Source: an uncultured Alphaproteobacteria bacterium (GTDB lineage: Bacteria; Pseudomonadota; Alphaproteobacteria; Rhizobiales; Ancalomicrobiaceae). Taken from it: a stretch of DNA of 64,000 nt. The stretch spans positions 3,986 through 67,985 of the forward strand of contig CALBKH010000132.1 in assembly GCA_937892955.1 (NCBI GenBank). Reading direction: 5' to 3'. Shown here piece after piece: positions 51,301 to 60,291 of this stretch (positions are counted from its first letter, which is position 1; each line of letters opens with the position of its first letter). A model generated the notes under the pieces. It made no database searches. It worked only from the letters and a program-made list of their open reading frames with translations, and was not told where the DNA came from. Position numbers and translations under genes: made by a program.

Positions 51301-51945
51301 GTGACGCCCTCCCGCCGCCGCTTCCTGGAAAGCTCCGCCGCGCTCCTCGCTTTCGGATCCGCCGCGCTCGCCGCCGGCCCGGCCGCCGCGCAGGGCGCCT
51401 ACGACATGGCCGAGATGTTGAAGCCCGGCCCGCTGCCGGACATGATCCTCGGCAATGCCGATGCTCCGGTCACGGTGGTCGAATATTCGTCGATGACCTG
51501 TGGCCACTGCGCCAACTTCCACAAGAATGTCTTCCACTATCTCAAAGAGAAGTACATCGACACCGGTAAGGTCCGCTTCATCCATCGCGAGTTCCCGCTC
51601 GACCCGCTGGCCGCAGCGGCGTCGATGCTGGTCCGGTGCTCGCCGAAGGAAAAGTACTTCGACATGCTGGGGCTGTTCTTCGAGCAGCAGACGGTGTGGG
51701 TGAGGACCGACGATCCGGTGACGGCGCTGCGCAATCTGACGCGCCAGATCGGCTTCACCGACGAGAGCTTCAAGGCGTGCCTCACCGATCAGAAGCTGCT
51801 CGACGACCTCAGCGAGATCCGCAAGCGCGGCTCGGAGGTGTTCAAGATCGACGGCACCCCGACCTTCTTCATCAACGGTCGCGCCTCCAAGGGCATCTCC
51901 ACCAAGGAGGAGCTCGACAAGGCTCTGGCGCCCTACCTGAAGTGA
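51301..51945 (+). CDS. DsbA family thiol-disulfide protein with Tat-like signal
   Basis: This 214-residue protein begins with a twin-arginine-type signal peptide (SRRRFLESSAALLAF, then AALAAGPAAAQ), so export may be via Tat, and a thioredoxin fold with CGHC at Cys67-Cys70 (EYSSMTCGHCANFH) and a cis-Pro segment DGTPTFFING. It is of the DsbA/DsbG-like kind found before smc in many alphaproteobacteria and should oxidise or isomerise disulfides in the periplasm. The GTG at 51301 gives the signal peptide; a start at 51199 would add a non-coding tail. It ends 48 bp before smc. Confidence 0.88.
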   Translation: MTPSRRRFLESSAALLAFGSAALAAGPAAAQGAYDMAEMLKPGPLPDMILGNADAPVTVVEYSSMTCGHCANFHKNVFHYLKEKYIDTGKVRFIHREFPLDPLAAAASMLVRCSPKEKYFDMLGLFFEQQTVWVRTDDPVTALRNLTRQIGFTDESFKACLTDQKLLDDLSEIRKRGSEVFKIDGTPTFFINGRASKGISTKEELDKALAPYLK

Positions 51946-51993
51946 GGCCGATGGTGAGCGACGCGGGTTCGATCGACGGCGGCGGAGGGTGAG

Positions 51994-54900
51994 GTGCGCT
52001 TCACCCGGCTCAAGCTGCTCGGCTTCAAGACCTTCGTCGACTCGACCGAGTTCATGATCGAGCCGGGGCTGACCGGCGTCGTCGGCCCCAACGGCTGCGG
52101 CAAGTCCAATCTCGTCGAGGCCCTGCGCTGGGTCATGGGCGAGAACTCCTACAAGAGCATGCGCGCCTCCGGCATGGACGACGTGATCTTCTCCGGAAGC
52201 ACACGGCGGGCGGCGCGCAACACCGCCGAAGTCACGCTCTTCCTCGACAATCGCGAGCGGCGGGTCACCGCGCCGCACGCCGACGCCGACATCCTCGAGG
52301 TGACGCGGCGGATCGAGCGCGAAGCGGGATCGAACTATCGGATCAACGGCCGCGAGGTACGCGCCCGCGACGTCCAGCTGCTGTTCGCCGACGCCTCGAC
52401 GGGATCGCGTTCGCCGGCGATGGTGCGCCAGGGCCAGATCGGCGAGTTGATCTCGGCCAAGCCGACGGCGCGACGCGCCATCCTGGAAGAGGCCGCCGGC
52501 ATCTCCGGCCTGCACTCGCGCCGCAACGAGGCGGAGATCCGCCTCAAGGCCGCTTCGCAGAACCTCGAGCGCGTCGAGGACGTGCTCACCGAGTTCGAGA
52601 CGCGGCTGGAAAGCCTCAAACGCCAAGCGCGGCAGGCGGCGCGCTATCGCAACCTCTCCGCCGAGATCCGTCAGGCCGAGGCGACGATCGCATTGTTGCG
52701 TCTCATCGAGGCGCGCGAGCGGGTGAGCGAGGCCGAACGCGATCTCCTCCAGGCCGACAAAGCGGTCGGCGAGACGGCGGAGGTCCAGGCGCGGGCGGCG
52801 CGCGATCAGGCGGTGGCGGCGCACGACCTGCCGCGGCTGCGCGACGCCGAAGCCGCCGCGTCGGCGGCGCTGCAACGCCTCAGGCTGGCGGCGGCGGAAC
52901 TCGACGCCGAGGAGCGGCGGGTGCGCGACCGGCTCGGCGAGCTCGAGCGCCGCATCCGTCAGATCGACGAGGACCGCGCCCGCGAGGACCGGCTCGGCGC
53001 CGACATGGCGGCGGCGCTCGATCGGCTCGCCGAAGAGGAGGCGGTTCTTTCCGCCGAGAACGAGGACGTCGCGGCCTCGGTCGCCGAGGCCGAGGACCGG
53101 CTGGCGGAAGCGGAGGCCAAGGCGGCCGAGACGGAAGCGGTGCTCGCCGAGATCCAGGCACGGGCGGCGGACGCCCAGGCGCGGCGGCGGGCCTTCGAAC
53201 GGGCCAAGGCGGAAGCGTCCGAGCGGCTCGGTCGCCTGCTCAGGGAACAAGAGACGGCGCGCGTCGAACGCGACCGATTCGCCGAGGGGCTCGGCGACGG
53301 CGAGGCGCTGGAGGCGGCGCGTTTCGCGGTCGAGGACGCGGCGGCGGCGAGCGTCGAGGCGGACGCCGCGGTGGCGGAAGCGGAAGAGCGGGTGCTCACG
53401 GCACGCGACGCCTTCGAAGGCGGGCGCGGGGCGCTGGCGGAGCGTGAACGCGAGGTGTCGCGGCTGGAGGCGGAAGCCAAGACGCTGGCCAAGATCCTCG
53501 ACGTCGCAGCCGGAACGCTGTGGCCGCCGATCATCGACCGGCTACGGGTCGACGCCGGTTACGAGACGGCGCTCGGCGCGGCGCTCGGCGACGATCTCGA
53601 GGTCTCCACCGACGAGGCGGCGCCGGTCCACTGGTCGGAGCCCGGCAGTGCCGCCGGCGATCCGTCACTGCCCGGCGGGGCGACGCCGATGTGGCGCTAC
53701 GTCGACGGACCGGCGGTGATCGCCCGCCGTCTCGCCCAGATCGGCCTCGTCGATCGCGCCGACGGACCACGTTTGCAGAAGCAATTGGCGCCGGGGCAAC
53801 GGCTGGTGTCGCGGGAGGGTGATCTGTGGCGTTGGGACGGGCTCGCCGCTGCGGCGGAAGCCCCGACCGCCGCGGCGCGTCGCCTGTCCAGCCGCAATCG
53901 GCTCCACGAGGTCGAGGTGCAGATCGTCGAGGCGCGACGCGACCTCACGTCCCGCCGCGCGTCGCTCGAACAGGCGCAACGCCTCCTGCGCGAGGCGGAA
54001 GAAGCCGAGCGCGCCACCCGCGAGACCTCGCGGCGGGCGCAGCGCACCGAGGCCGAGGCGCGCGACCGGGCAGCCCGGCTGGAGCGCGAGGCCGAACTCG
54101 CCGCCACCCGGCTCGCCGCTCTCGATGCGACGCTCGCCCGCCTCGCCGGCGAAGTCGACGAGGCGGAAGCGCGTGGGCGCGAGGCGGCGGATGCGGAAGC
54201 CGAACTGCCCGACACCTCGCGGTTGGACCAGGAGATCCTCACTGCGCAGGGCGTCGTGGCGCGCGACCGGGCGGTGGCCGCCGAACTGCGCGCCGCTCGC
54301 CAGGGGCTGGCACGCGAGGTGGAGATGCGGGTGCGCCGGCTCGAGGCGATCGGCCGGGAGCGTGCCGGCTGGTCGGCGCGCGCCGCCGCCGCGACGTCGC
54401 AGATCGCCGTTCTCGCCGAACGGCGAGCCGAGGCCGAAGCCGAGCAGGAGACGCTGACCGAACGGCCCGCCGACATCGAGGAGGCGCGACGTCGCCTTCT
54501 CGACGAGATCGGTACGGCGGACGCGAATCGCTCGGCTGCGGCCGAGGCGCTCGCCGCCGGCGAGCGGACGCAGGGCGAAGCCGATCGCGTCGCCCGCACG
54601 GCGCTCGAGGCGTTGTCGGCGGCGCGCGAGGCCAAGGGCCGCGCCGAGGAACGTCATGCCGCGGCGCGGGCCCGGCGGATGGAGATCGAATCGGGGATCG
54701 CCGAGACCTTCGAGGTGCAGCCGATCGGCCTCGCCGGCCTCGCTGGGATCGACATGGAAGCGCCGTTGCCCGAGGAGATCGCGGTCGAGCGGCGGCTCGA
54801 GCGGCTGAAGGTCGAGCGGGAGCGGCTCGGCGCGGTCAATCTCCGCGCCGACGACGAGGCGCAGGAGGTCGAGGAGCGGCGCGACGTGCTGGCCGGCGAG

Positions 54901-55452
54901 CGCGACGAGTTGGTCGAGGCGATCCGCCGGCTCAGGACCGGCATCTCCAACCTCAACCGCGAGGCGCGCGAACGGCTGATGGCGGCCTTCGACACGGTCG
55001 ACGGCCATTTCCGCTCGCTCTTCACCCATCTCTTCGGCGGCGGCGAAGCCGAGCTGCAGCTGATCGAATCGGAGGATCCGCTGGAGGCGGGCCTCGAGAT
55101 CGTCGCCAAGCCGCCGGGCAAGAAGCCGACGACGATGACGCTCCTGTCCGGCGGCGAACAGGCGCTCACCGCCCTCGCCCTGATCTTCGCGGTGTTCCTC
55201 ACCAACCCGGCGCCGATCTGCGTGCTCGACGAGGTCGACGCGCCGCTCGACGACGCCAATGTCGAGCGTTACTGCGACCTTCTCGACCGGATGGCGAGCG
55301 TCACCGACACCCGCTTCGTCGTCATCACCCACAACCCGATCACCATGGCGCGGATGAATCGGCTGTTCGGCGTCACCATGTCGGAACGGGGCATCTCGCA
55401 GCTCGTCTCGGTCGATCTCGAACGCGCCGAGCGAATTCTCGAGACCGCTTGA
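51994..55452 (+). CDS. smc: Chromosome segregation protein SMC
   Basis: This 1152-residue ATPase compacts and organises the chromosome with ScpA and ScpB. The N-terminal Walker A GPNGCGKSNLVEA (31-43) and the C-terminal signature LLSGGEQALTALAL with Walker B ICVLDEVDAPLDD form the ATPase head. The middle is long coiled coil around a globular hinge at about residues 507-620 (LWPPIIDRLRVDAGYETALG region). The GTG at 51994 follows GGAGGGTGAG. Its stop is followed by a dense hairpin cluster before the atp operon. Length and composition are typical. Confidence 0.96.
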   Translation: MRFTRLKLLGFKTFVDSTEFMIEPGLTGVVGPNGCGKSNLVEALRWVMGENSYKSMRASGMDDVIFSGSTRRAARNTAEVTLFLDNRERRVTAPHADADILEVTRRIEREAGSNYRINGREVRARDVQLLFADASTGSRSPAMVRQGQIGELISAKPTARRAILEEAAGISGLHSRRNEAEIRLKAASQNLERVEDVLTEFETRLESLKRQARQAARYRNLSAEIRQAEATIALLRLIEARERVSEAERDLLQADKAVGETAEVQARAARDQAVAAHDLPRLRDAEAAASAALQRLRLAAAELDAEERRVRDRLGELERRIRQIDEDRAREDRLGADMAAALDRLAEEEAVLSAENEDVAASVAEAEDRLAEAEAKAAETEAVLAEIQARAADAQARRRAFERAKAEASERLGRLLREQETARVERDRFAEGLGDGEALEAARFAVEDAAAASVEADAAVAEAEERVLTARDAFEGGRGALAEREREVSRLEAEAKTLAKILDVAAGTLWPPIIDRLRVDAGYETALGAALGDDLEVSTDEAAPVHWSEPGSAAGDPSLPGGATPMWRYVDGPAVIARRLAQIGLVDRADGPRLQKQLAPGQRLVSREGDLWRWDGLAAAAEAPTAAARRLSSRNRLHEVEVQIVEARRDLTSRRASLEQAQRLLREAEEAERATRETSRRAQRTEAEARDRAARLEREAELAATRLAALDATLARLAGEVDEAEARGREAADAEAELPDTSRLDQEILTAQGVVARDRAVAAELRAARQGLAREVEMRVRRLEAIGRERAGWSARAAAATSQIAVLAERRAEAEAEQETLTERPADIEEARRRLLDEIGTADANRSAAAEALAAGERTQGEADRVARTALEALSAAREAKGRAEERHAAARARRMEIESGIAETFEVQPIGLAGLAGIDMEAPLPEEIAVERRLERLKVERERLGAVNLRADDEAQEVEERRDVLAGERDELVEAIRRLRTGISNLNREARERLMAAFDTVDGHFRSLFTHLFGGGEAELQLIESEDPLEAGLEIVAKPPGKKPTTMTLLSGGEQALTALALIFAVFLTNPAPICVLDEVDAPLDDANVERYCDLLDRMASVTDTRFVVITHNPITMARMNRLFGVTMSERGISQLVSVDLERAERILETA

Positions 55453-55610
55453 TACGGAATCCGGCAGATCGCTTCGCGATGCCGGGTTCATCCCGTCGGA
55501 AAGGCCCTCGTATGGACAGGGCCTTACTCACGAACGGAACGAGCCGTTCGGATGAGCCCATCCGAATGCCTCATGAGGTGCAAGCGACCCGTCGCGCCGG
55601 CTTCGCGACG
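55453..55610. repeat. Cluster of six palindromes between smc and the atp operon
   Basis: The smc stop is followed by TGATACGG, then hairpins at 55461-55485 (CCGGCA/TGCCGG plus ATCGC/GCGAT), 55501-55525 (AAGGCCCT/AGGGCCTT), 55531-55550 (CGAACGG/CCGTTCG), 55549-55564 (CGGATG/CATCCG), 55569-55578 (CCTCATGAGG) and 55590-55610 (CGTCGCG/CGCGACG). It starts with the same TGATAC junction as the element at 11392. It probably terminates smc transcription. Confidence 0.6.
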
Positions 55611-55709
55611 CCACCCCCTCCGAAAGGCTGTGACGAAGCGGCGCAACCCTCTTTCGGGGAGCGGTATTTCTCTTTTCTTTTCAATTGCTTGAACTAAAGT
55701 CTGGTGTCC

Positions 55710-55738
55710 TTGACACGTTATCCCGCCGCCACTATGGT
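55710..55738 (+). promoter_or_regulatory. Promoter of the atpI-B-E-F'-F operon
   Basis: TTGACA (55710-55715) and TATGGT (55733-55738) are separated by an ideal 17 bp. A T-rich stretch lies just upstream (55665-55690), like an UP element. Transcription would start near 55745, giving a leader of roughly 68 bases before atpI. Confidence 0.7.
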
Positions 55739-55812
55739 GCGCCCGACTTCGGGGTGGGGCGGTCACGTTCCCGCGTTTCGAGGCGTGGGCGCGAAATGCG
55801 GGGGTGCCGGAC

Positions 55813-56232
55813 ATGGTCGAACGACCGACCGATGCGAACCCCGCGGGATCGCGGCTTCCGCCGAAGGACGACAACGAAGCGCGGCTTCAGCAGCGGCTGG
55901 AGCGTCTCGGCGAGAGCCTCGAGGCGCATCGGGCGGCGGAGGAAGCGGCGAACCGGCGGGGAAAATCCTCCGGTTTCGCGCAGGCGACCAAGGTCGCCTC
56001 CGAATTCGTCGCCGGCGTGATCGTCGGCGCCGGCATCGGGTGGGGGATCGACAAGGCGGCGGGGACCACTCCCTGGGCGCTGATCGTGTTTCTCCTTCTC
56101 GGCTTCGCCGCGGGCGTGCTCAACGTCCTGCGCGCCGAGGGGAAGGTGGCGGAGGCCGGCGCGCGGTTGCGCGAGCCTTCGGGGCAAGAGACGCAGCGGC
56201 CGAATCGCGACGGCGATCGGTCGGCTCCCTGA
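55813..56232 (+). CDS. atpI: F0F1 ATP synthase subunit I
   Basis: This 139-residue protein is the AtpI/AtpZ-type assembly factor that precedes the F0 genes in alphaproteobacteria and helps the c-ring form. The N-terminal half is a charged helix (EARLQQRLERLGESLEAHRAAEEAA), then two membrane helices (VAGVIVGAGIGWGIDKAAG and TTPWALIVFLLLGFAAG), and a charged tail. The ATG at 55813 follows GGGGG by about eight bases; the GTG at 55804 is possible. It is the first gene of the operon, under the promoter at 55710. Confidence 0.88.
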   Translation: MVERPTDANPAGSRLPPKDDNEARLQQRLERLGESLEAHRAAEEAANRRGKSSGFAQATKVASEFVAGVIVGAGIGWGIDKAAGTTPWALIVFLLLGFAAGVLNVLRAEGKVAEAGARLREPSGQETQRPNRDGDRSAP

Positions 56233-56358
56233 GGGAGCTGCGGAATTCGAACGGGTCGGGCTCCACGGGGCCGCGGATCCGAAGGGGGCGGCCCGATCGG
56301 GGGCGCGTGCGGCGGTCGATCGTTCGATCGAGCGCCAACAAGAGACGGGGACTGACAG

Positions 56359-57117
56359 GTGGCTGCCGACAAGGTCGATCCGATCCATCAGTTTCACATC
56401 ACCAAGCTCGTGCCGATCAATCTCGGCCACTACGACGTCTCCTTCACCAACTCGTCGCTGTTCATGGCGGCGACGGTGATCGTCGCGACGCTGTTCCTCG
56501 TCATGGCCTCGTCGGGCCGGTCGATGGTGCCGAACCGCTGGCAGCTCGTCGCCGAGATGTCCTACTCCTTCGTGGCGAACACTCTGCGCGACGCCGCCGG
56601 CAAGGCCGGCATGCAGTTCTTCCCGCTGGTGTTCTCGCTGTTCATGTTCGTGCTGGTGGCCAACCTGCTGGGCATGATCCCGTACTTCTTCACCATCACG
56701 TCGCACATCATCGTCACCTTCTGCCTGGCGATGCTGGTGATCTCGACGGTGGTGATCTACGGCATCTGGAAGCACGGCTTCCACTTCTTCGGCCTGTTCG
56801 TGCCGTCGGGCGTGCCGGCCGCGCTGGTGCCGCTGGTGACGATGATCGAGGTGATCTCGTTCCTCTCCCGGCCGATCAGCCTCTCCGTCCGTCTCTTCGC
56901 CAACATGCTGGCCGGCCACATCACGCTGAAGGTCTTCGCGGGCTTCGTCGTGACGCTCTCGGCCGCCGGCGTCGCCGGCATGGCGGGCTCGGTGCTGCCG
57001 CTGGCGATGGCCGTGGCGCTGACCGCGCTCGAGTTCCTGGTCGCTTTCCTGCAGGCCTACGTCTTCACCGTGCTGACCTGCATGTACCTGAACGACGCGA
57101 TCCATCCGGGCCACTGA
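56359..57117 (+). CDS. atpB: ATP synthase F0 subunit a
   Basis: This 252-residue integral membrane protein forms the proton half-channels against the c-ring. It has about five or six membrane helices; the essential Arg is visible in SRPISLSVRLFANMLAGH (the RLFANMLAGH block), and VALTALEFLVAFLQAYVFTVL carries the Glu/Gln helix. The N-terminus (DPIHQFHITKLVPIN) is typical of alphaproteobacterial subunit a. The start is GTG at 56359, preceded by GGGACTGACAG; no ATG fits. It lies 126 bp after atpI. Confidence 0.95.
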   Translation: MAADKVDPIHQFHITKLVPINLGHYDVSFTNSSLFMAATVIVATLFLVMASSGRSMVPNRWQLVAEMSYSFVANTLRDAAGKAGMQFFPLVFSLFMFVLVANLLGMIPYFFTITSHIIVTFCLAMLVISTVVIYGIWKHGFHFFGLFVPSGVPAALVPLVTMIEVISFLSRPISLSVRLFANMLAGHITLKVFAGFVVTLSAAGVAGMAGSVLPLAMAVALTALEFLVAFLQAYVFTVLTCMYLNDAIHPGH

Positions 57118-57178
57118 GCCCGGTCGGACGCGGACGAAATCCGAAAGTTCAACTCTATCCCACCGAAGGAGCACTCCC

Positions 57179-57403
57179 ATGGATCCGCAAGCTGCGAAGT
57201 ACCTCGGCGCCGGTATCGCCACCCTCGGCATGGCCGGTGCGGGCATCGGCCTCGGCACCATCTTCGGCAACTACCTCGCCGGCGCGCTGCGCAATCCGGC
57301 GGCTGCCGACGGCCAGTTCGGCCGCCTGATCTTCGGCTTCGCCGTGACCGAAGCGCTCGGCATCTTCTCGCTGCTCGTCGCGCTGATCCTGCTCTTCGCC
57401 TGA
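57179..57403 (+). CDS. atpE: ATP synthase F0 subunit c
   Basis: This 74-residue proteolipid makes the rotor ring. Two membrane helices are joined by the polar loop RNPAAADGQFG; the essential proton-binding carboxylate is Glu58 in FAVTEALGIFSL. The Gly-rich first helix (GAGIATLGMAGAGIGLG) is standard. A clear AAGGAG precedes the ATG at 57179. It is 61 bp after atpB and 113 bp before atpF', so all are one operon. There is no sign of the sodium-binding pattern; this is a proton-type ring. Confidence 0.97.
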   Translation: MDPQAAKYLGAGIATLGMAGAGIGLGTIFGNYLAGALRNPAAADGQFGRLIFGFAVTEALGIFSLLVALILLFA

Positions 57404-57516
57404 TCCTTCGGGCCGAAGAGAACATCACGAATCTCCGGCCGTCCCGAGCGGACGGCCGGTGATCTTCCGTGGATCCCGCGCGATCGTGCGGGGTCGGATC
57501 ATCCGGGACGGTCGAG

Positions 57517-58065
57517 ATGGCAAGCAACGTCAACACCACGGCCGAGGTGCAACACGCGGGCGCCGAGCACGGCGGGGCTTTCCCCCCGTTCGACAGCTCG
57601 ACCTTCGCGTCGCAGATCCTCTGGCTCGCGATCACCTTCGGCCTCTTCTACGTGCTGATGTCGAAGGTCGTGCTGCCGCGTATCGGCGGCATCCTCGAGG
57701 CGCGCCACGACAAGATCGCCAAGGATCTCGAAGAGGCGAACCGGCTGAAGGCCGACTCCGAAGCCGCCGGTGCGGCCTACGAGAAGTCGCTCGCCGAAGC
57801 CCGCCAGAAGGCCCAGGCGATCGCCTCGGAAACCCGTTCGGCGCTCAATGCTTCGCTCGACGCCAAGCGTCACGAGGCGGAGGCCGGTCTCTCGGCCAAG
57901 ATCGCCGCGGCCGAGACGACCATCGCCGGCATCAAGGCCAAGGCACTGGCCGAGGTCGACGGGATCGCCACGGAGACGGCGGAGACCCTGGTCTCCACCC
58001 TGACCGGCGAGAGCATCTCTCGTTCGGACGTCGCCGCGGCGATCGCCGCCGTCACGGCCAAGTGA
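57517..58065 (+). CDS. atpF': ATP synthase F0 subunit b'
   Basis: This 182-residue peripheral-stalk protein has one N-terminal membrane helix (SQILWLAITFGLFYVLMSKVV, split at about residues 32-52) followed by a long amphipathic helix (ARHDKIAKDLEEANRLKADSEAAG, in parts) that dimerises with subunit b. The extended N-terminus (NVNTTAEVQHAGAEHGG) marks it as the b' form found in phototrophs and alphaproteobacteria. The ATG at 57517 is preceded by a weak GTCGAG. It lies 10 bp before atpF. Together b and b' replace the b homodimer of enterobacteria. Confidence 0.93.
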   Translation: MASNVNTTAEVQHAGAEHGGAFPPFDSSTFASQILWLAITFGLFYVLMSKVVLPRIGGILEARHDKIAKDLEEANRLKADSEAAGAAYEKSLAEARQKAQAIASETRSALNASLDAKRHEAEAGLSAKIAAAETTIAGIKAKALAEVDGIATETAETLVSTLTGESISRSDVAAAIAAVTAK

Positions 58066-58075
58066 GGAGGGACCG

Positions 58076-58567
58076 ATGGACGCAACCTCTCTCGCCACCC
58101 TGTGGGCCTTCGTCGCGCTGCTGATCTTCTTCGGCGTGATCGCCTACCTGGGCGTTCCGGGCAAGATCACCGCCGCGCTCGACGGCAAGGTCGCCGCGAT
58201 CGAAAGCGAACTCTCCGAGGCCAAGCGCCTGCGCGAGGAAGCCGCGAGCCTGCTCGCCGCCTACAAGCAGAAGGCCGCCGACGCCGAGCTCGAGGCGCAG
58301 TCGATCGTCGCGGAAGCCAAGCAGCTCGCCGACATCGCCACGGCGGAAGCCAACAAGGCGCTGGACGAGCTGATCGCTCGCCGCACCAAGGCGGCCGAAG
58401 CCAAGATCGCTCAAGCCGAAGCCCAGGCCGTCGCCGAGGTGCGTTCGCGCGCCGCCGACGTCGCCGTGGCCGCCGCCGAGAAGCTGCTGGCCACCCGGGT
58501 GGCGGGCAAGACCGGCGCCGACCTCGTCGCCAAGGGCATCGCCGAAGTGGCCGCCAAGCTCAACTGA
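58076..58567 (+). CDS. atpF: ATP synthase F0 subunit b
   Basis: This 163-residue protein is the second peripheral-stalk subunit. The membrane helix is residues 5-25 (LATLWAFVALLIFFGVIAYL) and the rest is a long helix (AIESELSEAKRLREEAASLL onward) forming the stalk. GAGGAGG precedes the ATG at 58076. It ends the F0 operon: a strong terminator with a T-run follows 24 bp downstream. The F1 genes (atpHAGDC) are not in the window, as expected for alphaproteobacteria, where F0 and F1 genes are split. Confidence 0.95.
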   Translation: MDATSLATLWAFVALLIFFGVIAYLGVPGKITAALDGKVAAIESELSEAKRLREEAASLLAAYKQKAADAELEAQSIVAEAKQLADIATAEANKALDELIARRTKAAEAKIAQAEAQAVAEVRSRAADVAVAAAEKLLATRVAGKTGADLVAKGIAEVAAKLN

Positions 58568-58590
58568 GCCGCGCGCCCTTCACCAGATCG

Positions 58591-58630
58591 GAACCCCGCG
58601 TCTCGAAGGAGACGCGGGGTTCGTCTTTTT
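58591..58630 (+). terminator. Classic Rho-independent terminator of the atp operon
   Basis: GAACCCCGCGTCTC (58591-58604) and GAGACGCGGGGTTC (58609-58622) form a perfect 14-bp stem with loop GAAG, followed by GTCTTTTT. Confidence 0.93.
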
Positions 58631-58839
58631 CGGCCTCGCGTCGGCCGCACCTCGTGTGGGTGGGGCCTCTCGGGGACCGGGCAGTAGGCTGGGGGCGACG
58701 ATCCGTCGATCCGTGGGACCCGAGGATGATCGGGGGATGGGGGCGCGGCGCCCCTGCCCGGCCTCGCCATCTCCTCGCCGCCTTGTCGCCGGCTTCTCGA
58801 GTCAGCTTGCCGGGCTGGAACGGCCGAACCGAGGTGACC

Positions 58840-59496
58840 ATGCCGCGTTTTCTGTACTTCGCCTACGGCTCCAATCTGCTCGCCGAACGGCTCGCCGCGC
58901 GCTGCCCGAGCGCCGAACCGAAAGGTGTCGTCCATGTCGCCGGATGGCGGCTCGCCTTCCATTCCAAGTCCTTCGACGGCTCGGGCAAGGCGACGCTGAT
59001 CCGCGGCGAGGAGAGCGACGTCGTCCACGGACGGCTCTACGAGATCCCGGTCGGCGAGCGCGACGCGCTCGACAAGGCCGAAGGGGTCGACCGCGATCCG
59101 CCGGTCTATCTGCGCCACGACGATTTCGTCGTCACCGGCGCCGAAGGCGAGATCATCTCCGATGTCTCGGTCTACCTCGCCCGCGAGGAGACCCCGGCGC
59201 TGGCGCCGTGGGACTGGTATCGGGCCCTGATCGTCGCCGGCGGCATGCAGGCGGGGCTGCCGGCGGGGGACGTGGCGGCGCTGGCCGTGACCCCGGCCCT
59301 CCCCGACCCGTTGCCGACCCGGCGCACCCGGCGCGAGGCGCTGACGGTGCTCGAGAAGGCGGGCTTCTCCGAACTCGCCAAGGCCTGTGGCGGCGGCACC
59401 GCGGCGCCGGCGAACGATCGCGCCCCCAAGGCGGCGAAAGCGGCGGTCGATGCGGTCGCCGAGAAAGCGGTGGCCGAGGCGATCTCGGGCCTGTGA
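58840..59496 (+). CDS. Gamma-glutamylcyclotransferase family protein
   Basis: This 218-residue cytoplasmic protein has the GGCT fold: the substrate loop YGSNLLAERL at about residues 9-18, GWRLAFHSKSFDGSGKATL, and an acidic segment RLYEIPVGERDALDKAEGV where the catalytic Glu lies. The family forms 5-oxoproline from gamma-glutamyl amino acids or peptides. A C-terminal Ala/Lys-rich tail of about 35 residues is unusual and probably unstructured. GAGGTGACC precedes the ATG at 58840. It stands alone between the atp terminator and rnhB. The 272-bp gap upstream has no other gene. Confidence 0.88.
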   Translation: MPRFLYFAYGSNLLAERLAARCPSAEPKGVVHVAGWRLAFHSKSFDGSGKATLIRGEESDVVHGRLYEIPVGERDALDKAEGVDRDPPVYLRHDDFVVTGAEGEIISDVSVYLAREETPALAPWDWYRALIVAGGMQAGLPAGDVAALAVTPALPDPLPTRRTRREALTVLEKAGFSELAKACGGGTAAPANDRAPKAAKAAVDAVAEKAVAEAISGL

Positions 59497-59622
59497 GGCG
59501 ATCTCCCGCGCCCGACGGTGCGGTCCCGAACTCCGGAGGTCCCCGCGGCATCGATGGACCTTCGCGTCGGTCTCGAATCGGCGGTTCCCGATCGGGCCGC
59601 TTCGATCCGGTTCGTACCGGCT

Positions 59623-60291
59623 CTAGCCGCCGCGCTTCGCCGCCACCGCGCGCGCCACGGGCGCGAAGCTGGTGCGATGCAGCGGCGAGGCGCCGAGGTC
59701 GTCGAGCGCCGACATGTGGGCCTCGACGCCGTAGCCCTTGTGACGCTCGAAGCCGTAGCCGGGATGCTCCTGCGCCGCCAGGGTCATCAGCCGGTCACGC
59801 ACCACCTTGGCGACGATCGAGGCGGCGGCGATGGAGACCGATCGGCCGTCGCCGCCCTTGACCGCGGTACCCGCGCACGGTAGCCCCGGCGGCACGTCGA
59901 CACCGTCGACGAGCACGTGATCGGGCGTTTCGGCGAGGCCGTTGACGGCGCGGCGCATGGCGTCGAGCGTGGCGGCGCGGATGTCGGTCGCATCGATGCG
60001 CTCGACCGAGCCGAGGGCGATCGCCACCGCGTGGTGGGCGCAGATCTCGTCGAACAGACGCTCACGCACCTTCTCGCTCAGCTTCTTCGAATCGTTCAGC
60101 CCTTCCGGCACGCGCGCCGGATCGAGGATCACCGCGGCGGCGACCACCGGTCCGGCGATCGGCCCGCGGCCGACCTCGTCGACCCCGGCGATGCGGGCGG
60201 CCGGAAAGCCGTGGGCGCGTTCGTTGCTGTCGTCGGGTCCGGCCTTCGGCGACGCGGCCCCGGTCGCGGACTTCTTCGGGCGGCCTCTCAT
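59623..60291 (-). CDS. rnhB: Ribonuclease HII
   Basis: This enzyme removes RNA from RNA-DNA hybrids and nicks at single ribonucleotides in DNA. It has 222 residues. The catalytic DEVGRGPIAGPVVAAAV starts at Asp38-Glu39; LNDSKKLSEKVRERL, a further Asp in VLVDGVD and the C-terminal GYGFERHKGYGVEAHMSAL follow as in the family. A basic N-terminal tail of about 25 residues precedes the domain. The ATG at 60291 overlaps the VOC gene's stop by four bases (ATGA), so the two are coupled. In related rhizobia rnhB lies near ccrM and the radical SAM gene. Confidence 0.95.
   Translation of the reverse strand: MRGRPKKSATGAASPKAGPDDSNERAHGFPAARIAGVDEVGRGPIAGPVVAAAVILDPARVPEGLNDSKKLSEKVRERLFDEICAHHAVAIALGSVERIDATDIRAATLDAMRRAVNGLAETPDHVLVDGVDVPPGLPCAGTAVKGGDGRSVSIAAASIVAKVVRDRLMTLAAQEHPGYGFERHKGYGVEAHMSALDDLGASPLHRTSFAPVARAVAAKRGG

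Noticed and set aside
53665..55491. A 608-codon minus-strand frame inside smc
   Set aside because: Antisense to the SMC coiled coil and ATPase head; composition is typical of shadow frames.
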